Assembly: GCA_020343595.1 (NCBI GenBank)
Contig: CP070802.1
Coordinates: 704,070 to 749,127, forward strand
Direction: 5' to 3'
Source: Caldifarciminota bacterium
GTDB lineage: Bacteria > Hydrothermota > Tepidihabitantia > SM23-42
Length of the DNA stretch: 45,058 nt
Below the pieces are notes generated by a model, which was given only the letters and a program-made list of their open reading frames with translations, was not told where the DNA came from and ran no database searches. Positions 1 to 10,300 of the stretch are shown here, piece after piece. Each line of letters begins with the position of its first letter. The stretch's first letter is position 1. The position numbers and the translations under genes were made by a program.

Positions 1-1816
1 CTGCTTCGGTGAGTTGGCCGCCTTCTTCAAAACCAACATATCCAGGCGGTGCACCGATCAACCTCGATACCGTATGTTTCTCCTGATACTCGGTCATATC
101 TATCCGGACCATCGCCTCTTCGGTGTCGAACAGAAATTCAGCCAGCGACTTACTCAATTCCGTCTTACCAACACCGGTCGGTCCAAGGAATATGAACGAA
201 CCAATCGGACGGTTAGGATCTTTCAGGCCGGCACGTGAACGCCTTATTGCATCACTCACCGCAACGACGGCATCCTCTTGATCGACAAGACGCATATGGA
301 TCCGGTCCTCCATCTTCAAGAGTTTGTCCATTTCCGATTCCATCATTCGCGAAACAGGAATACCGGTCCACGTTGAAACAAGATGCGCGATATCATCTGC
401 CGTAACCTTATCGTCAATACCGCGCTGCTTCATCCATTCTCCCCTCTTCTGCTTGTACTCTTTCTGAAGTTTTTCAGAAGCGTCTCGCAACTCGGCCGCT
501 TTTTCATAGTTGCGCATATCGACCGCCTGTTTGCCATCGACCGTCAGCTGCTCAAGACGCTTCTCCATCTCCTTGAGATCATCCGGCATCGAATACACTT
601 CAATGCGTGCCCGTGCACAAGCCTCGTCTATCAGGTCGATGGCCTTGTCAGGCAGGAATCGTTCGGTGATGTAGCGGTCAGAAAGCTTTGCCGCCGCTTC
701 GATCGCACTCGCATCAATGACAACGCCATGATGCGACTCATACCTGCTCTTCAAACCTTCCAGTATCCTGATCGTATCATCTACCGATGGTTCACCAACA
801 AATACCGGCGCGAACCTCCTCTCGAGTGCTGCATCCTTCTCGACATTCTTGCGGTACTCATTGAGTGTAGTAGCTCCAATGCACTGCAACTCACCACGGG
901 CGAGAGCCGGTTTGAGCATATTGGATGCGTCGATAGCACCCTCGGCAGCACCGGCGCCCACGATCGTATGCAATTCGTCGATGAAAAGAATTATTTCTCC
1001 TTTTCCCTTTCTTATCTCGTCCATGACCGCCTTGAGCCGCTCTTCGAATTCACCGCGGTACTTTGAACCGGCAACAAGAGCACCCATGTCTAGCGCGAGT
1101 ATCCGCTTATCCTTGAGGATCTCGGGAACATTCTTGTCCACGATCTTCTGCGCCAACCCCTCGATTATGGCAGTCTTACCAACACCGGCATCTCCAATGA
1201 GCACCGGGTTGTTCTTCGTTCGACGTGACAGAACCTGTATCAAGCGCTTTATTTCACTATCCCGGCCAATGACCGGATCAAGCTTCCCTTGTTTTGCCAG
1301 GGCGGTAATATCGCGGGCGAACCTCTCCAACGCCATATATTTATTCTCGGCGTCCTGGTCAGTCACCCGCTGCGAACCACGCATCGTCTGCAGCGCCTGG
1401 TATATCTTCTCCTTGGTAATGGCGAATTCGCGCAAAACTCTCGCTGTCTCACCTTCGCGCTCTTCCGATATCGCCAACAGCATGTGCTCAGATCCCACAT
1501 ATTCATCCTTCATTCGCTCGGCCTCAGCACGTGCCAGGGCGAGCATTTTCTTCGTTCTCGGCGTAATGTATATCTGTGCTGTGGCTCCGCCGTACAACTT
1601 GGGTCGCTTCTCGAGTGAATTTTCCAGCCTGCGCTGGATAAGGTCTGGCGTCACATCCAGCCGCTGCAGGATCTTCGATACCAATCCATCTTCCTGCCTG
1701 AGGAGTGCAATGAAGGCATGCTCGATATCCAATTCTTGATGATTATACACATCAAGCAGCTCCTGAGCAGAAGACAGCGCATCCTGCGCCTTCTGGGTAA
1801 ATTTGTCTAGTCTCAT
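1..1816 (-). CDS. clpC: ClpC-type ATP-dependent unfoldase, 3' part cut by window edge
   Basis: This AAA+ Hsp100 unfoldase would feed substrates to ClpP, which is encoded at 31.6 kb. The visible 605 residues begin [18 protein letters not shown], a Clp N-domain. The first Walker A (GDAGVGKT) is near residue 207 and Walker B (ILFIDELHT) near 278. A short middle segment contains [12 protein letters not shown], and the second Walker A (GPTGVGKT) lies near 545. The middle segment is short and UvrB/UvrC-like, as in ClpC; ClpB has a coiled-coil insert of over 100 residues there. The family is about 820 residues long, so roughly a quarter is missing. No mcsA or mcsB partner is visible. It is divergent from pgsB. 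I could not find a convincing promoter or CIRCE element before it. The family call is firm; ClpC over ClpB rests on the middle domain. Confidence 0.93.
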   Translation of the reverse strand, partial: MRLDKFTQKAQDALSSAQELLDVYNHQELDIEHAFIALLRQEDGLVSKILQRLDVTPDLIQRRLENSLEKRPKLYGGATAQIYITPRTKKMLALARAEAERMKDEYVGSEHMLLAISEEREGETARVLREFAITKEKIYQALQTMRGSQRVTDQDAENKYMALERFARDITALAKQGKLDPVIGRDSEIKRLIQVLSRRTKNNPVLIGDAGVGKTAIIEGLAQKIVDKNVPEILKDKRILALDMGALVAGSKYRGEFEERLKAVMDEIRKGKGEIILFIDELHTIVGAGAAEGAIDASNMLKPALARGELQCIGATTLNEYRKNVEKDAALERRFAPVFVGEPSVDDTIRILEGLKSRYESHHGVVIDASAIEAAAKLSDRYITERFLPDKAIDLIDEACARARIEVYSMPDDLKEMEKRLEQLTVDGKQAVDMRNYEKAAELRDASEKLQKEYKQKRGEWMKQRGIDDKVTADDIAHLVSTWTGIPVSRMMESEMDKLLKMEDRIHMRLVDQEDAVVAVSDAIRRSRAGLKDPNRPIGSFIFLGPTGVGKTELSKSLAEFLFDTEEAMVRIDMTEYQEKHTVSRLIGAPPGYVGFEEGGQLTEA

Positions 1817-1872
1817 ACACGATTTAGACACGAAAGAGATGGAAATTGTTTAGAAAACCATGGCATATCTCG

Positions 1873-1900
1873 TTGACACCGTTGTGAATATGGGTATAAT
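1873..1900 (+). promoter_or_regulatory. Consensus sigma70-type promoter for pgsB
   Basis: TTGACA at 1873-1878 and TATAAT at 1895-1900 are separated by 16 bp, so both boxes match consensus perfectly. The predicted transcription start is about 1907, only three or four bases before the ATG at 1911. The promoter lies inside a longer possible reading of pgsB that would start at 1860, which argues against that longer start. Confidence 0.75.
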
Positions 1901-1910
1901 ATGGGTTAAT

Positions 1911-3080
1911 ATGCTCTTAGGAATTTATGCTGTCTTAGCATTGATAGGACTATATATACTCTTTCTCAGAATTGAAAAGGCCAGGCATGAGAAGCGAGTG
2001 AGATCGATACCGTTACGCATTTGGGTAAACGGAAGCCGTGGAAAATCGTCAGTCACTCGATTGATCGCCGCCGGGCTTAGAAGCGGTGGTAAGAAAATCA
2101 TAGCAAAAACAACCGGCACCAGAGCAAGCTACATTACTGATAGCGAAAATGAACAACCCGTAGTACGTCTCGGCATGCCCAATATCAGGGAGCAGGTCAG
2201 AATATTCAAGAAAGCGACCCCGGAAAAACCTGACGCGATAGTGCTCGAATGTATGGCCTTGAGACCGGACCTGCAGTACTCGGAGGCAGTACAGATCGTC
2301 AAACCGAATGTAGTCGTGGTCACAAATGTACGTGCTGACCATCTCGATGTCATGGGGCCCGGAATCAAGGACATTGCCAAAAACTTCCTCAACGCCATAC
2401 CGCACGGTGCAACCCTCTTTATCGGCGATGAGAGCATACTAGAGGATAATGAGAAGATGCTGCGTATGAAGAACATAGAAATCAAATTATGTGATGTGAA
2501 CCGCATTCCCGATACCACTGTAGCTGATTTTCACTATATCGAACACAAATCAAACGTTGCGCTGGCCCTTGATGTGTGCAAGAACTTCGGCATCAATGAC
2601 AAAGACGCCCTGCAAGCCATGCTCTCCGCATCACCAGATCCGGGCGTCCTGCGCAGACATCTGTTAGCAGTCGACGGCAAGGAGATCGTATTGATCAATG
2701 CCATGGCCGCCAATGATCCCGATTCAACCTATATGATATGGCAGATGGTAGATAGGAACTACCCGGAAATAAATATTCTTGTGAACTGCCGACATGACAG
2801 GATCGACCGTTCTTTCCAAATGGCACAGCTCATCAGGGAGCGGATGCCGGCCGACCGCTACATACTGACCGGCAGTGGCACCGAAATTCTTTCAAGGAAA
2901 CTCTACAAGACAACTGCGCACGAGAAGATCCTCGATATAGGTGGCAAAACTCCTGAGAATGTTGTGAAAGCCGTTGCTGACGCGGTATTGAACAACAGTT
3001 TCATATTTGCCATGGGCAATACAGTTGGATATGGAGAAGAAATGATGAGGCAGTTTTTGCTCCATGAAAGGAATCGATGA
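1911..3080 (+). CDS. pgsB: Poly-gamma-glutamate synthase subunit PgsB/CapB
   Basis: This is an ATP-dependent amide ligase of the Mur-ligase fold. It would extend gamma-linked polyglutamate at the inner face of the cytoplasmic membrane together with PgsC. An N-terminal membrane segment (residues 1-18, MLLGIYAVLALIGLYILF) is followed by the P-loop NGSRGKSS (about 40-47) and TTGTRA. I place the start at ATG 1911, not ATG 1860 (17 codons longer). A perfect promoter occupies 1873-1900, and the resulting 389 residues with an immediate membrane helix match the layout and roughly 390-residue length of Bacillus PgsB. The stop overlaps the pgsC start (ATGA at 3077). A pgsA/capA gene is absent nearby. 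The family is certain; the start is inferred. Confidence 0.93.
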   Translation: MLLGIYAVLALIGLYILFLRIEKARHEKRVRSIPLRIWVNGSRGKSSVTRLIAAGLRSGGKKIIAKTTGTRASYITDSENEQPVVRLGMPNIREQVRIFKKATPEKPDAIVLECMALRPDLQYSEAVQIVKPNVVVVTNVRADHLDVMGPGIKDIAKNFLNAIPHGATLFIGDESILEDNEKMLRMKNIEIKLCDVNRIPDTTVADFHYIEHKSNVALALDVCKNFGINDKDALQAMLSASPDPGVLRRHLLAVDGKEIVLINAMAANDPDSTYMIWQMVDRNYPEINILVNCRHDRIDRSFQMAQLIRERMPADRYILTGSGTEILSRKLYKTTAHEKILDIGGKTPENVVKAVADAVLNNSFIFAMGNTVGYGEEMMRQFLLHERNR

Positions 3081-3529
3081 TACTAATTGAAGCAGTTGGA
3101 ATCGGCATGTTTCTAAGTCTCCTACTGACCGAGACGATCGGACTCGCCGCCGGCGGTATAGTTGTACCCGGCTACATCGCGCTTGTATTGCACAACCCGG
3201 TGCAGGTGATCGCCACCATAGTCGCAGGGTTGATCACATATCTAATCATAAAGCTGCTATCGACATATATCATAATATATGGCCGAAGGCTTTTGATCAT
3301 ATCCATCCTGATCGGCTACCTCATAGCATATGTTACGCGGATCGCTCCTACAATTACGTTGAATGAATTCAGTATGAATATTCAGACCGTCGGTTTTGTT
3401 ATCCCTGGATTGATAGCGTATTGGATCGCCCGGCAGGGAATCATCCCGACACTTTCTGCGATGATCATCGTTGCGAGCTTGGTGCGCCTTATCATTATCA
3501 TTATTCACAACGGGATGGTGTTGCCATGA
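3077..3529 (+). CDS. pgsC: Poly-gamma-glutamate biosynthesis membrane protein PgsC/CapC
   Basis: This 150-residue integral membrane protein is the partner of PgsB and forms the membrane part of the polyglutamate synthase. Hydrophobic segments cover nearly the whole chain. The N-terminal region ETIGLAAGGIVVPGYIAL is the conserved CapC signature, and a second glycine/proline-containing segment (VGFVIPGLIAYWIARQG) lies at about 105-121. The length equals that of Bacillus PgsC (about 149). It is coupled by ATGA overlaps to pgsB upstream and pgsW downstream, so the three are almost certainly translated together. The family assignment is firm. Confidence 0.92.
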   Translation: MILIEAVGIGMFLSLLLTETIGLAAGGIVVPGYIALVLHNPVQVIATIVAGLITYLIIKLLSTYIIIYGRRLLIISILIGYLIAYVTRIAPTITLNEFSMNIQTVGFVIPGLIAYWIARQGIIPTLSAMIIVASLVRLIIIIIHNGMVLP

Positions 3530-4602
3530 GAAAGCGTGAAGGTAAGATCTCAATTCTATCACTACTCATAGTTACGACGATCACCGTTCTGTTGATGATC
3601 GTTGAATTGAATTCAAAAACCAGAGTTCAAACCGAATACCACAGCGAAAAATTGGAAGCAGCAGAAAAAGCAGACAGAGCATTTGCCGTCATCAAAGACA
3701 CGGTACTGCGTATGGGCATTCCCATCGATCGAATAAATGATCCCAACGAAACTGGGATCGTCGGTCTCCAGTATTCAACTATCACCACACAACGCGGCGA
3801 CCTCGAAGCGATATTGACATCGACTAATCCGAATATGGCCGCCCTCGTCGTCAGACTATTGAAAGAAGCCGGTGCCAGGGAGGATGACCTCGTGGCCGTA
3901 TCCCTTACTGGCTCGCTCCCGGCACTTAACATCAGCGCAATGAGTGCGGTCGAGGTCCTCGGATTAAGGCCGGTCATAATCACCTCGGTAACCGCCTCAA
4001 TGTGGGGTGCTAACTATCCGGGGCTGACCTATCTTGACATGGAAAGCATACTCGTTGAACACGGTGTTCTGAATTGGAGGAGCGCTGCTGCATCACTCGG
4101 TGGCGACGACGACGTGGGCCGTGGCTTGAGTCCCGCCGGTCGGGACATCGTTGAACAAGCCGCAACGAGAAACAATGTTCCTTTGATCGAAGCCGGGAAT
4201 CTGGATGAGGCTATCGGAATCAAGATGGAAGAATTCAACGCTCCAGGCGACATCAAGATATTCATCAATATCGGTGAGAGAGTAACGGCTCTCGCCGGCG
4301 CCGTGACCGAACGTGGTTTGGTCAGACCATTCTCGATACGGTCCGGGAATGGACTCATCGCGCGTTTCTCACAATCAGGTATTCCCGTGATCAATCTGGT
4401 TGACATAACTGACCTGGCGCAGGAGAACGGGCTACCGGTCGCGCCGATACCGTTACCCAAACCTGGAGATGGCCGTCTGTTTTACGAATACAAATATTCA
4501 GTAGTGATCGCCATTGTGGCGACACTCGTTCTGGCAGTTATTTTGTTTGTCGTTTTACGTTATGACATCGATTATTATCTAAAAAGGAGAAAAAATGGTT
4601 AA
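3526..4602 (+). CDS. pgsW: Poly-gamma-glutamate system protein PgsW
   Basis: This protein of 358 residues has one membrane helix near each end: about 8-25 (ILSLLIVTTITVLLMIVE) and about 325-345 (VIAIVATLVLAVILFVVL). The middle (about 30-315) is predicted to be extracytoplasmic, with LTGSLPALNISAMSAVEV near 125. The arrangement matches the family called poly-gamma-glutamate system protein, which in my knowledge occurs next to pgsB and pgsC in species lacking pgsA. Its biochemical role is not established; a part in polymer export or anchoring is inference. The start at 3526 is chosen because ATGA overlaps the pgsC stop; a longer in-frame reading from 3421 would run deep into pgsC. Confidence 0.82.
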   Translation: MRKREGKISILSLLIVTTITVLLMIVELNSKTRVQTEYHSEKLEAAEKADRAFAVIKDTVLRMGIPIDRINDPNETGIVGLQYSTITTQRGDLEAILTSTNPNMAALVVRLLKEAGAREDDLVAVSLTGSLPALNISAMSAVEVLGLRPVIITSVTASMWGANYPGLTYLDMESILVEHGVLNWRSAAASLGGDDDVGRGLSPAGRDIVEQAATRNNVPLIEAGNLDEAIGIKMEEFNAPGDIKIFINIGERVTALAGAVTERGLVRPFSIRSGNGLIARFSQSGIPVINLVDITDLAQENGLPVAPIPLPKPGDGRLFYEYKYSVVIAIVATLVLAVILFVVLRYDIDYYLKRRKNG

Positions 4603-5425
4603 TCTTGTGATGGCTCTCTGCCTTTTCTCTCAGTTGCAGAAGATAGAACCTTACAAGAAATGGGAAATCGAGATAGTCACCAAGAAGACTGATGAGTACC
4701 TATTGCTGGTCAAGAACCAGCCACTTTCGTTTTCGGTTGAAGGACCAACCTATCTGAGGGTATACACAAGAATCGTCTGGCCGAAGGGAAACCTGGGCAG
4801 TGAGGTCTACAAATTGATATTACAGGAAAATGAGATCGATGAAGATATCATCACTTTTGAATCAGAGGAGTCCAATGTATCAAGGGACAAGAGAGGAAGA
4901 AGCCTGAGCAAGTGGCGCTCTTTTTATATTGAAGTACCCGAGGGCATGAATAACTACAAGTTGACCCACTGGGCATCGCCTCAGGATACGATTCTCGTTA
5001 AGTTCGCCTACGAATCACCGAAGCGCTGGGTAGAGATACCTGCCGCCGAATACGGTGCGATCATCGAGGCGATCGAAGAAGAGAGAATCGTAAAGTACTA
5101 TGAGTTATCGAATAGTAGAACTGTCGCATTGCGCGTAAACGGACCGCAACGACTGCGTGTAATAGCGCGGCTGAACTACGATGAGAAAATGATCGGCGAC
5201 CAGAATTATACACTCACCGTCGAAGAAAATGGAAAGATAGAAAGGTTCCCGCTTAAATGCTACAAATCGCAAATGATCACATACAAGGACAGAAAGAACA
5301 TCGTGCCTTCGAATGCCCGCAGCTTCCATATCAATTTAGGCGCAGGTACGCATATACTCCGCTTTGGTTTGGCCGGCACTGTCGCCGAAAGTGCTGCCCT
5401 GAGATTTCTGGTTGAGGAAAAATGA
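4595..5425 (+). CDS. Exported protein of unknown function with an internal duplication
   Basis: I do not recognise a named family. The 276 residues start with a short hydrophobic leader (MVNLVMALCLFSQ) and are otherwise beta-rich and soluble-looking. Two halves resemble each other: SVEGPTYLRVYTRIVWP (about 46-62) against RVNGPQRLRVIARLNYD (about 175-191). Each is followed by a YKLILQEN / YTLTVEEN strand, a charged stretch and a SFYIEVPEG / SFHINLGAG strand. This suggests two copies of a beta-sandwich-like domain. A good ribosome-binding site (AAAAGGAGAAAAA) lies within the end of pgsW, which it overlaps by 8 bases; the next gene overlaps its stop. The position implies a periplasmic or envelope role in the polyglutamate system. 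Confidence 0.8.
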   Translation: MVNLVMALCLFSQLQKIEPYKKWEIEIVTKKTDEYLLLVKNQPLSFSVEGPTYLRVYTRIVWPKGNLGSEVYKLILQENEIDEDIITFESEESNVSRDKRGRSLSKWRSFYIEVPEGMNNYKLTHWASPQDTILVKFAYESPKRWVEIPAAEYGAIIEAIEEERIVKYYELSNSRTVALRVNGPQRLRVIARLNYDEKMIGDQNYTLTVEENGKIERFPLKCYKSQMITYKDRKNIVPSNARSFHINLGAGTHILRFGLAGTVAESAALRFLVEEK

Positions 5426-6414
5426 TACTATTGGCACTGCTAACAATCTGGGACTATTCATATGATTTCGACGTTGATGTGACCTATGATAACAACGTCT
5501 ATGCCTATTCTCAGGAGTACATCGATGACTTCCTGAACGGCATATATCCTTACCGATTTCCTTTCGAAACGTATGACGATATGGTCACTTCGTTCGATTT
5601 TTCACTCCTGCTGAGAAGGAAATTCTTTGGAAGACGTACAACAACCTTCAGCGTCGACTTGTATTCCGGCAACTACCTGCGCAACGGACAGAAGAATTTC
5701 CAGCGCTATATTCTCGGGATAAGGCAGTCACTCGGAAGATCCGCAGTCAAGATTTCCTACCAGATCATCCCTGGTTACCTGATACGATACTACCGTGACC
5801 CCTTCGGGGGAAGCACGGATTATATCGGTTGTGAGGCGACATACCACACTGCCGCCGGTAAGTTGTCATTCATGACCGTACATGATATCAAGCTGACGGC
5901 GGGTTATAGTCACAGGTGGGATGACTATATCAAGGAATTCAATCGCCACGATGCAGACGGACATATCGTATCGTTCGGTATTGAGAAAAAATTGCACAAA
6001 CATATGGATTTTGTTTTCGGCTATGAATACAGGAATTCATACACTGATTCGGCCGAAACAAATACCTCCGGATCCGACATAACACCGGATGGTTCCTTTT
6101 ATCAGCATTCGCTCAGCGGCGATTTCTCCATTCAGATGGTCACAATCCTCCCGACCCTGATACGCTTGTCATATGACTACGGTTTCAGAAGCTATGACGC
6201 TTCGACAACCGATGATTCTCTACATTTCGGACGCCGTGATCATCGGCACCGAGTTATGTTAACGACCCGGTCGCGATTGATGACCGGTCTACGGTTCAAG
6301 ACAATTTTGATGCGACAGTGGAGAAACGCAACATCCGAGATATTTCCGGATATTGATGCAATCAAAGATTACATTAAATACAAAGCAGGTGCAGGCTTAG
6401 AGTTTTATTACTAG
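5422..6414 (+). CDS. Probable outer-membrane beta-barrel protein
   Basis: No family is recognised with certainty. The 330 residues are rich in alternating aromatic/polar strands, for example TTFSVDLYSGNYLRNG, GLRFKTILMRQWRN and AVKISYQIIPGYLIRYY. The chain ends in GAGLEFYY, a terminal strand closing on an aromatic residue as in many outer-membrane barrels. The N-terminus MILLALLTIW is a very short hydrophobic leader without basic residues. ATGA overlaps the preceding stop, and GAGGAAAA serves as ribosome-binding site. Placement directly after pgsBCW and the duplicated-domain protein suggests a conduit or anchor for polyglutamate in the outer membrane, but that is inference from context. Confidence 0.72.
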   Translation: MILLALLTIWDYSYDFDVDVTYDNNVYAYSQEYIDDFLNGIYPYRFPFETYDDMVTSFDFSLLLRRKFFGRRTTTFSVDLYSGNYLRNGQKNFQRYILGIRQSLGRSAVKISYQIIPGYLIRYYRDPFGGSTDYIGCEATYHTAAGKLSFMTVHDIKLTAGYSHRWDDYIKEFNRHDADGHIVSFGIEKKLHKHMDFVFGYEYRNSYTDSAETNTSGSDITPDGSFYQHSLSGDFSIQMVTILPTLIRLSYDYGFRSYDASTTDDSLHFGRRDHRHRVMLTTRSRLMTGLRFKTILMRQWRNATSEIFPDIDAIKDYIKYKAGAGLEFYY

Positions 6415-6422
6415 GGGGTTTA

Positions 6423-7397
6423 GTGAAGAGTTATAACTACCTTTTTTTAGTTCTTGCCTTACTGGTGTTTTGTGGCCGACCTGAGGTCACCGAACAATTG
6501 GCATCCTATGTTATTGTAAGCGAATGTCCCTTGCCTGGGTATGCGAAGAAGATCGCCCTTGTCGACAGCATAGCCTACATCGCAGACGGACAGGGAGGCC
6601 TCCAGATCGTAAACACCAACGATCCGGACTCGACCTTTGTCATTGGACAGTATGTTGCTGATCGCGACGTTGGAGGTGTTGCTGTCCGTGACACGTTCGC
6701 CTACATAACACTCGGGTCGTCGACAAGTGGAGGGCTGGTTGTGCTGAACATCGTCGACCCGACCGACCCTGTTTTTGTCGGGCAGGATCCTTCGATCTAC
6801 GCTTACGATGTCGCAGCGCCGCCGCTTGACACGATGTACGTATATGTTGCTGCCGGGTACTGGTTCCATGTCGAGGACGTGTATACATATCCTCAATACC
6901 CCTCATACGCACGGAGATTTACGACGCCGGGAGATATCAGGGCAGTATCTATGGTCGATTCGATAGCATACCTGGCTTGCGAGCAGATGGGCCTCCAGAT
7001 CATAAATCTCGCCAAACCGGACAGCACTGCGCTGGTTGGGTGGGTTGACACACCCTCCAATGCACGAGGGATCTTTGTTGCTGCTGATCATGCCTTCATT
7101 GCTGACGGCCGGGGCGGTCTGATCATCATCGATGTATCAGACATTGAGAATCCAACGATCGTGAGTCAATACGACACTCCAGGATACGCCAACGGCGTCT
7201 TTGTGCTTGAGGATAAAGCATATGTTGCTGACGGTGATGGCGGATTGCAGGTGATCGATATAGTTGATATTGCGGAGCCGCGACTGTACGGCAGTTTGGA
7301 AACGTCATATGCAAATGGTGTGTTCGCGAGAAATGATACCGTGTACATTGCCGATCGCGATATGGGTTTTGTCACTGTGATCGAGGAGGCAAGATGA
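6423..7397 (+). CDS. LVIVD-repeat beta-propeller protein, possible lipoprotein
   Basis: About six or seven LVIVD-type repeats fill residues 35-324. They are recognisable by recurring GGLQIVN.NDPDS, GLQIINLAKPDS, GGLIIIDVSDIENP and GGLQVIDIVDIAEP, each preceded by AYIAD or AYVAD. Such repeats fold as a surface beta-propeller of unknown ligand. The leader MKSYNYLFLVLALLVFC has a Cys preceded by LVF. This is not a canonical lipobox, because Phe at -1 is unusual, so lipidation is uncertain. The start codon is GTG with GGGGG four bases upstream. The stop overlaps the next gene (ATGA). It is part of the same operon as the polyglutamate genes. Confidence 0.85.
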   Translation: MKSYNYLFLVLALLVFCGRPEVTEQLASYVIVSECPLPGYAKKIALVDSIAYIADGQGGLQIVNTNDPDSTFVIGQYVADRDVGGVAVRDTFAYITLGSSTSGGLVVLNIVDPTDPVFVGQDPSIYAYDVAAPPLDTMYVYVAAGYWFHVEDVYTYPQYPSYARRFTTPGDIRAVSMVDSIAYLACEQMGLQIINLAKPDSTALVGWVDTPSNARGIFVAADHAFIADGRGGLIIIDVSDIENPTIVSQYDTPGYANGVFVLEDKAYVADGDGGLQVIDIVDIAEPRLYGSLETSYANGVFARNDTVYIADRDMGFVTVIEEAR

Positions 7398-10300
7398 TAT
7401 TACTACTTATCCTCACACTGTCTCTCGGACAAGACAACATCTTAATAACTGAATCCACACCCTCAACGGCTGCTTTCCGCGTTGAGTTCTCCGAATACAA
7501 AAGGAATGAGCAACTGCCCATAACCCGCTTCGTGATGACCGAAACCCGACCAATCTGTGAATATGAGATTACCGAATTCGATTCGTCCCACGCTGTCAGA
7601 GACCTTGAAGAGACCGCGCCCGTAACCATCGGCGAACCGGTTAAAATAAAGAACGTAACCCTTTATCCTATCAGGATCAAACCTTCCTTCATCAATAATA
7701 ATTCAAAGCAGTTCATCAAATCAGCAAATATAAGGGTCGATTTTTCGCCGCCAGCCAGAACACTGGAACTCAATCCGTCAATGAGTAGTGTCTTCGAACA
7801 CCTCGTCCTGAATTTCACCTCCACCGGCGATCCGAGACCTCGCGGATACCTGATCATCACGCCGAGTGAATTCGTAGAGGAGATCGAACCGCTGGCAATA
7901 TGGAAGGAGAAGAAAGGATGGGATGTCGAAATTAGAACAACCGCTCAGACCGGGAGCACCCCTGCACAAATAAGGGATTACATTGCGGACGCCTACAATA
8001 CGTGGTCACCGCAGCCCGAGTATGCATTGCTGATCGGCGACGTCAACCATATCCCAGCATTCACCAATCCATCTGCGACTGACCATCCATATACCCTGCT
8101 CCAAGGTGACGATTTCTTCTCAGAATTATTGATCGGACGATTATCAGTGAGCATGGAGAGCGAACTGAATACGGTCGTTGCCAAGATCATCGGTTATGAA
8201 ACGAACCCCACAATGAGCGACCCATCGTGGTATTCGCGGGCATTGATGGTAGGCGCCAACCTGCCCGGTAACATGACAACACCAATACCAACGAAACGCT
8301 GGGTCAAGGACAGGTTTTTCGATTACGGATTCAATGCGGTCGACACGGCTTTTGATCCCATGCCGCCATCGCTGATAACGAGTTCGGTTAACAACGGTGT
8401 GGCATTTGTAAATTACCGCTCTGGTGACGGCGACATCGGCGGCTGGCCATGGCCTACCTTCTACAATACCGACGTGTATGCTTTGAGCAACGGCTGGAAA
8501 CTGCCGGTCGTAACGAGCATCGTTTGCTGGACCGGCAATTTTGCCGGCAATTGCTTTGGCGAAGCATGGTTGAGAGCGGGCAATCCGGTTGCTCCGAAAG
8601 GTGCAGTGGCATTCTTTGGCGCATCATCGCCCCAGAGTCACAGCCGCTGGAACAATTGTCTCGATTATGGTATCTACTGGGCGGTCCTGAAGGAACATAT
8701 GTACAACCTTGGTGCTGCGCTGTACCGCGGTAAGATGGAAGTCTTTCTCAACTTTCCCGACGACACAACCATAGCTACCGGCAGTTCCTTCTACTTTCAT
8801 GCCTTCAACCTTCTGGGCGATCCGTCGATCGACGTCTGGACCGGAATTCCTGATTCATTCATTGTCACACATCCATCGTCTGTTCCAACGGGTGCCAATT
8901 CATTCGCGGTTCATGTTACCGACGATGGTTCGCAACCGGTATCAGGAGCAATGGTCAGTTTGTATAAGGAGAATGAAGTCAAAGAAATACAATTCACTGA
9001 TGCCTCTGGCAATGCAGATTTCAATTTCGCAACATCGACGCCGGACACACTATTCGTGACGATAACGAAGCACAATTTCAAACCATACACTGGATTTGCA
9101 TCAGTAAACAATTCTGCGGTCTATGTCGGTCATTATTCTCATACAATAGACGACGCGGGCGGCAACAATAACGGGCAGGTGAACCCCGGAGAGCCGATAG
9201 GCCTCAATGTCACGCTGAAGAACTACGGCACCTCGACCACGGCGACCGGCATATCGGCGCGTCTATCCACTGAGGACGAGCACGTTACGATCACCGATTC
9301 GGTTGAATCATACCCGAATATAGCTCCAGGAGCAACGGCAACCGCATCGCCTTTTGCGTTCAATGTTGCATCTGAGACGCGCAACGGGCATATCCTCAAG
9401 TTCGACCTCGACATTACGTCGGCGCAGGGAAGTTGGTCGGGAAGCATATGGATCACGGTCAGAGCGCCCAATATCATATACAAATGGAACCAGGTGATGG
9501 ATGGCAATGGCATACTCGAACCTGGTGAAACGCGAGATTTCATGCTCTGCATAGAGAACAACGGCGGCCTCGAGGCGAGCAATACATCAGGAACACTCAG
9601 GTCGGCAAACAGCGGATTGATCGTGACCGACTCGGCAGGATTCTTCGGCAATATCGCGGCTGCGGATTCCGCGACAAACAGTTCGAACTACTTTACTCTG
9701 GCGGCGAATGCGAACCTCACGCCGGGTACCAGTGTTCGATTTGCGCTCATTGTGACGGGAGACAATGGCTTCGTGGATACAACCGGATTCAGACTGACCA
9801 TTGGCATCGTTGATACGAACGAACCACTTGGTCCTGATGACTACGGGTATTATGCCTATGATAATACGGACACGGATTATCCTGAAGCGCCAAACTATTC
9901 CTGGGTTGAGATCGACCCTGCCTACGGAGGTCCAGGAGATACTATAGGTCTTGCCGCCGATGAAACAAAAACAGTATCCTTGCCGTTCAACTTCAAGTAC
10001 TATGGAAATTGGTACGACCGGGTGTCAATAAGCTCTGACGGATATATCGCAATGGATTCAACAGACGTTGCCGACATGTATAACTGGCACATTCCCGCTG
10101 CCGGAGGACCACCACTGTTGATCGCGCCCTTCTGGGATGACTTGGATCCAAATGCAACGGATTCGAGTGGTAACGTATGTTACTGGTATGACGCAAGCGG
10201 ACATCGTTTCATAGTCGAACATTCCCGGATCCAGCATATTCACGATCCAACGAACCCGACACCATCAGAACTTCAGACCTTCGAAGTTATTCTCTATGAT

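Noticed and set aside
383..1739. Long open frames on the plus strand (227 and 296 codons)
   Set aside because: They lie wholly antisense to clpC, whose frame shows clear AAA+ motifs; their translations are low-complexity Ser/Arg-rich text without family features.
1817..1910. A CIRCE/HrcA or CtsR-type operator before clpC
   Set aside because: No palindromic or heptad direct repeat of those types could be seen.
3421..3525. Upstream extension of pgsW
   Set aside because: It would overlap most of the end of pgsC, and the extra residues look like out-of-frame translation; ATGA at 3526 fits the operon style.
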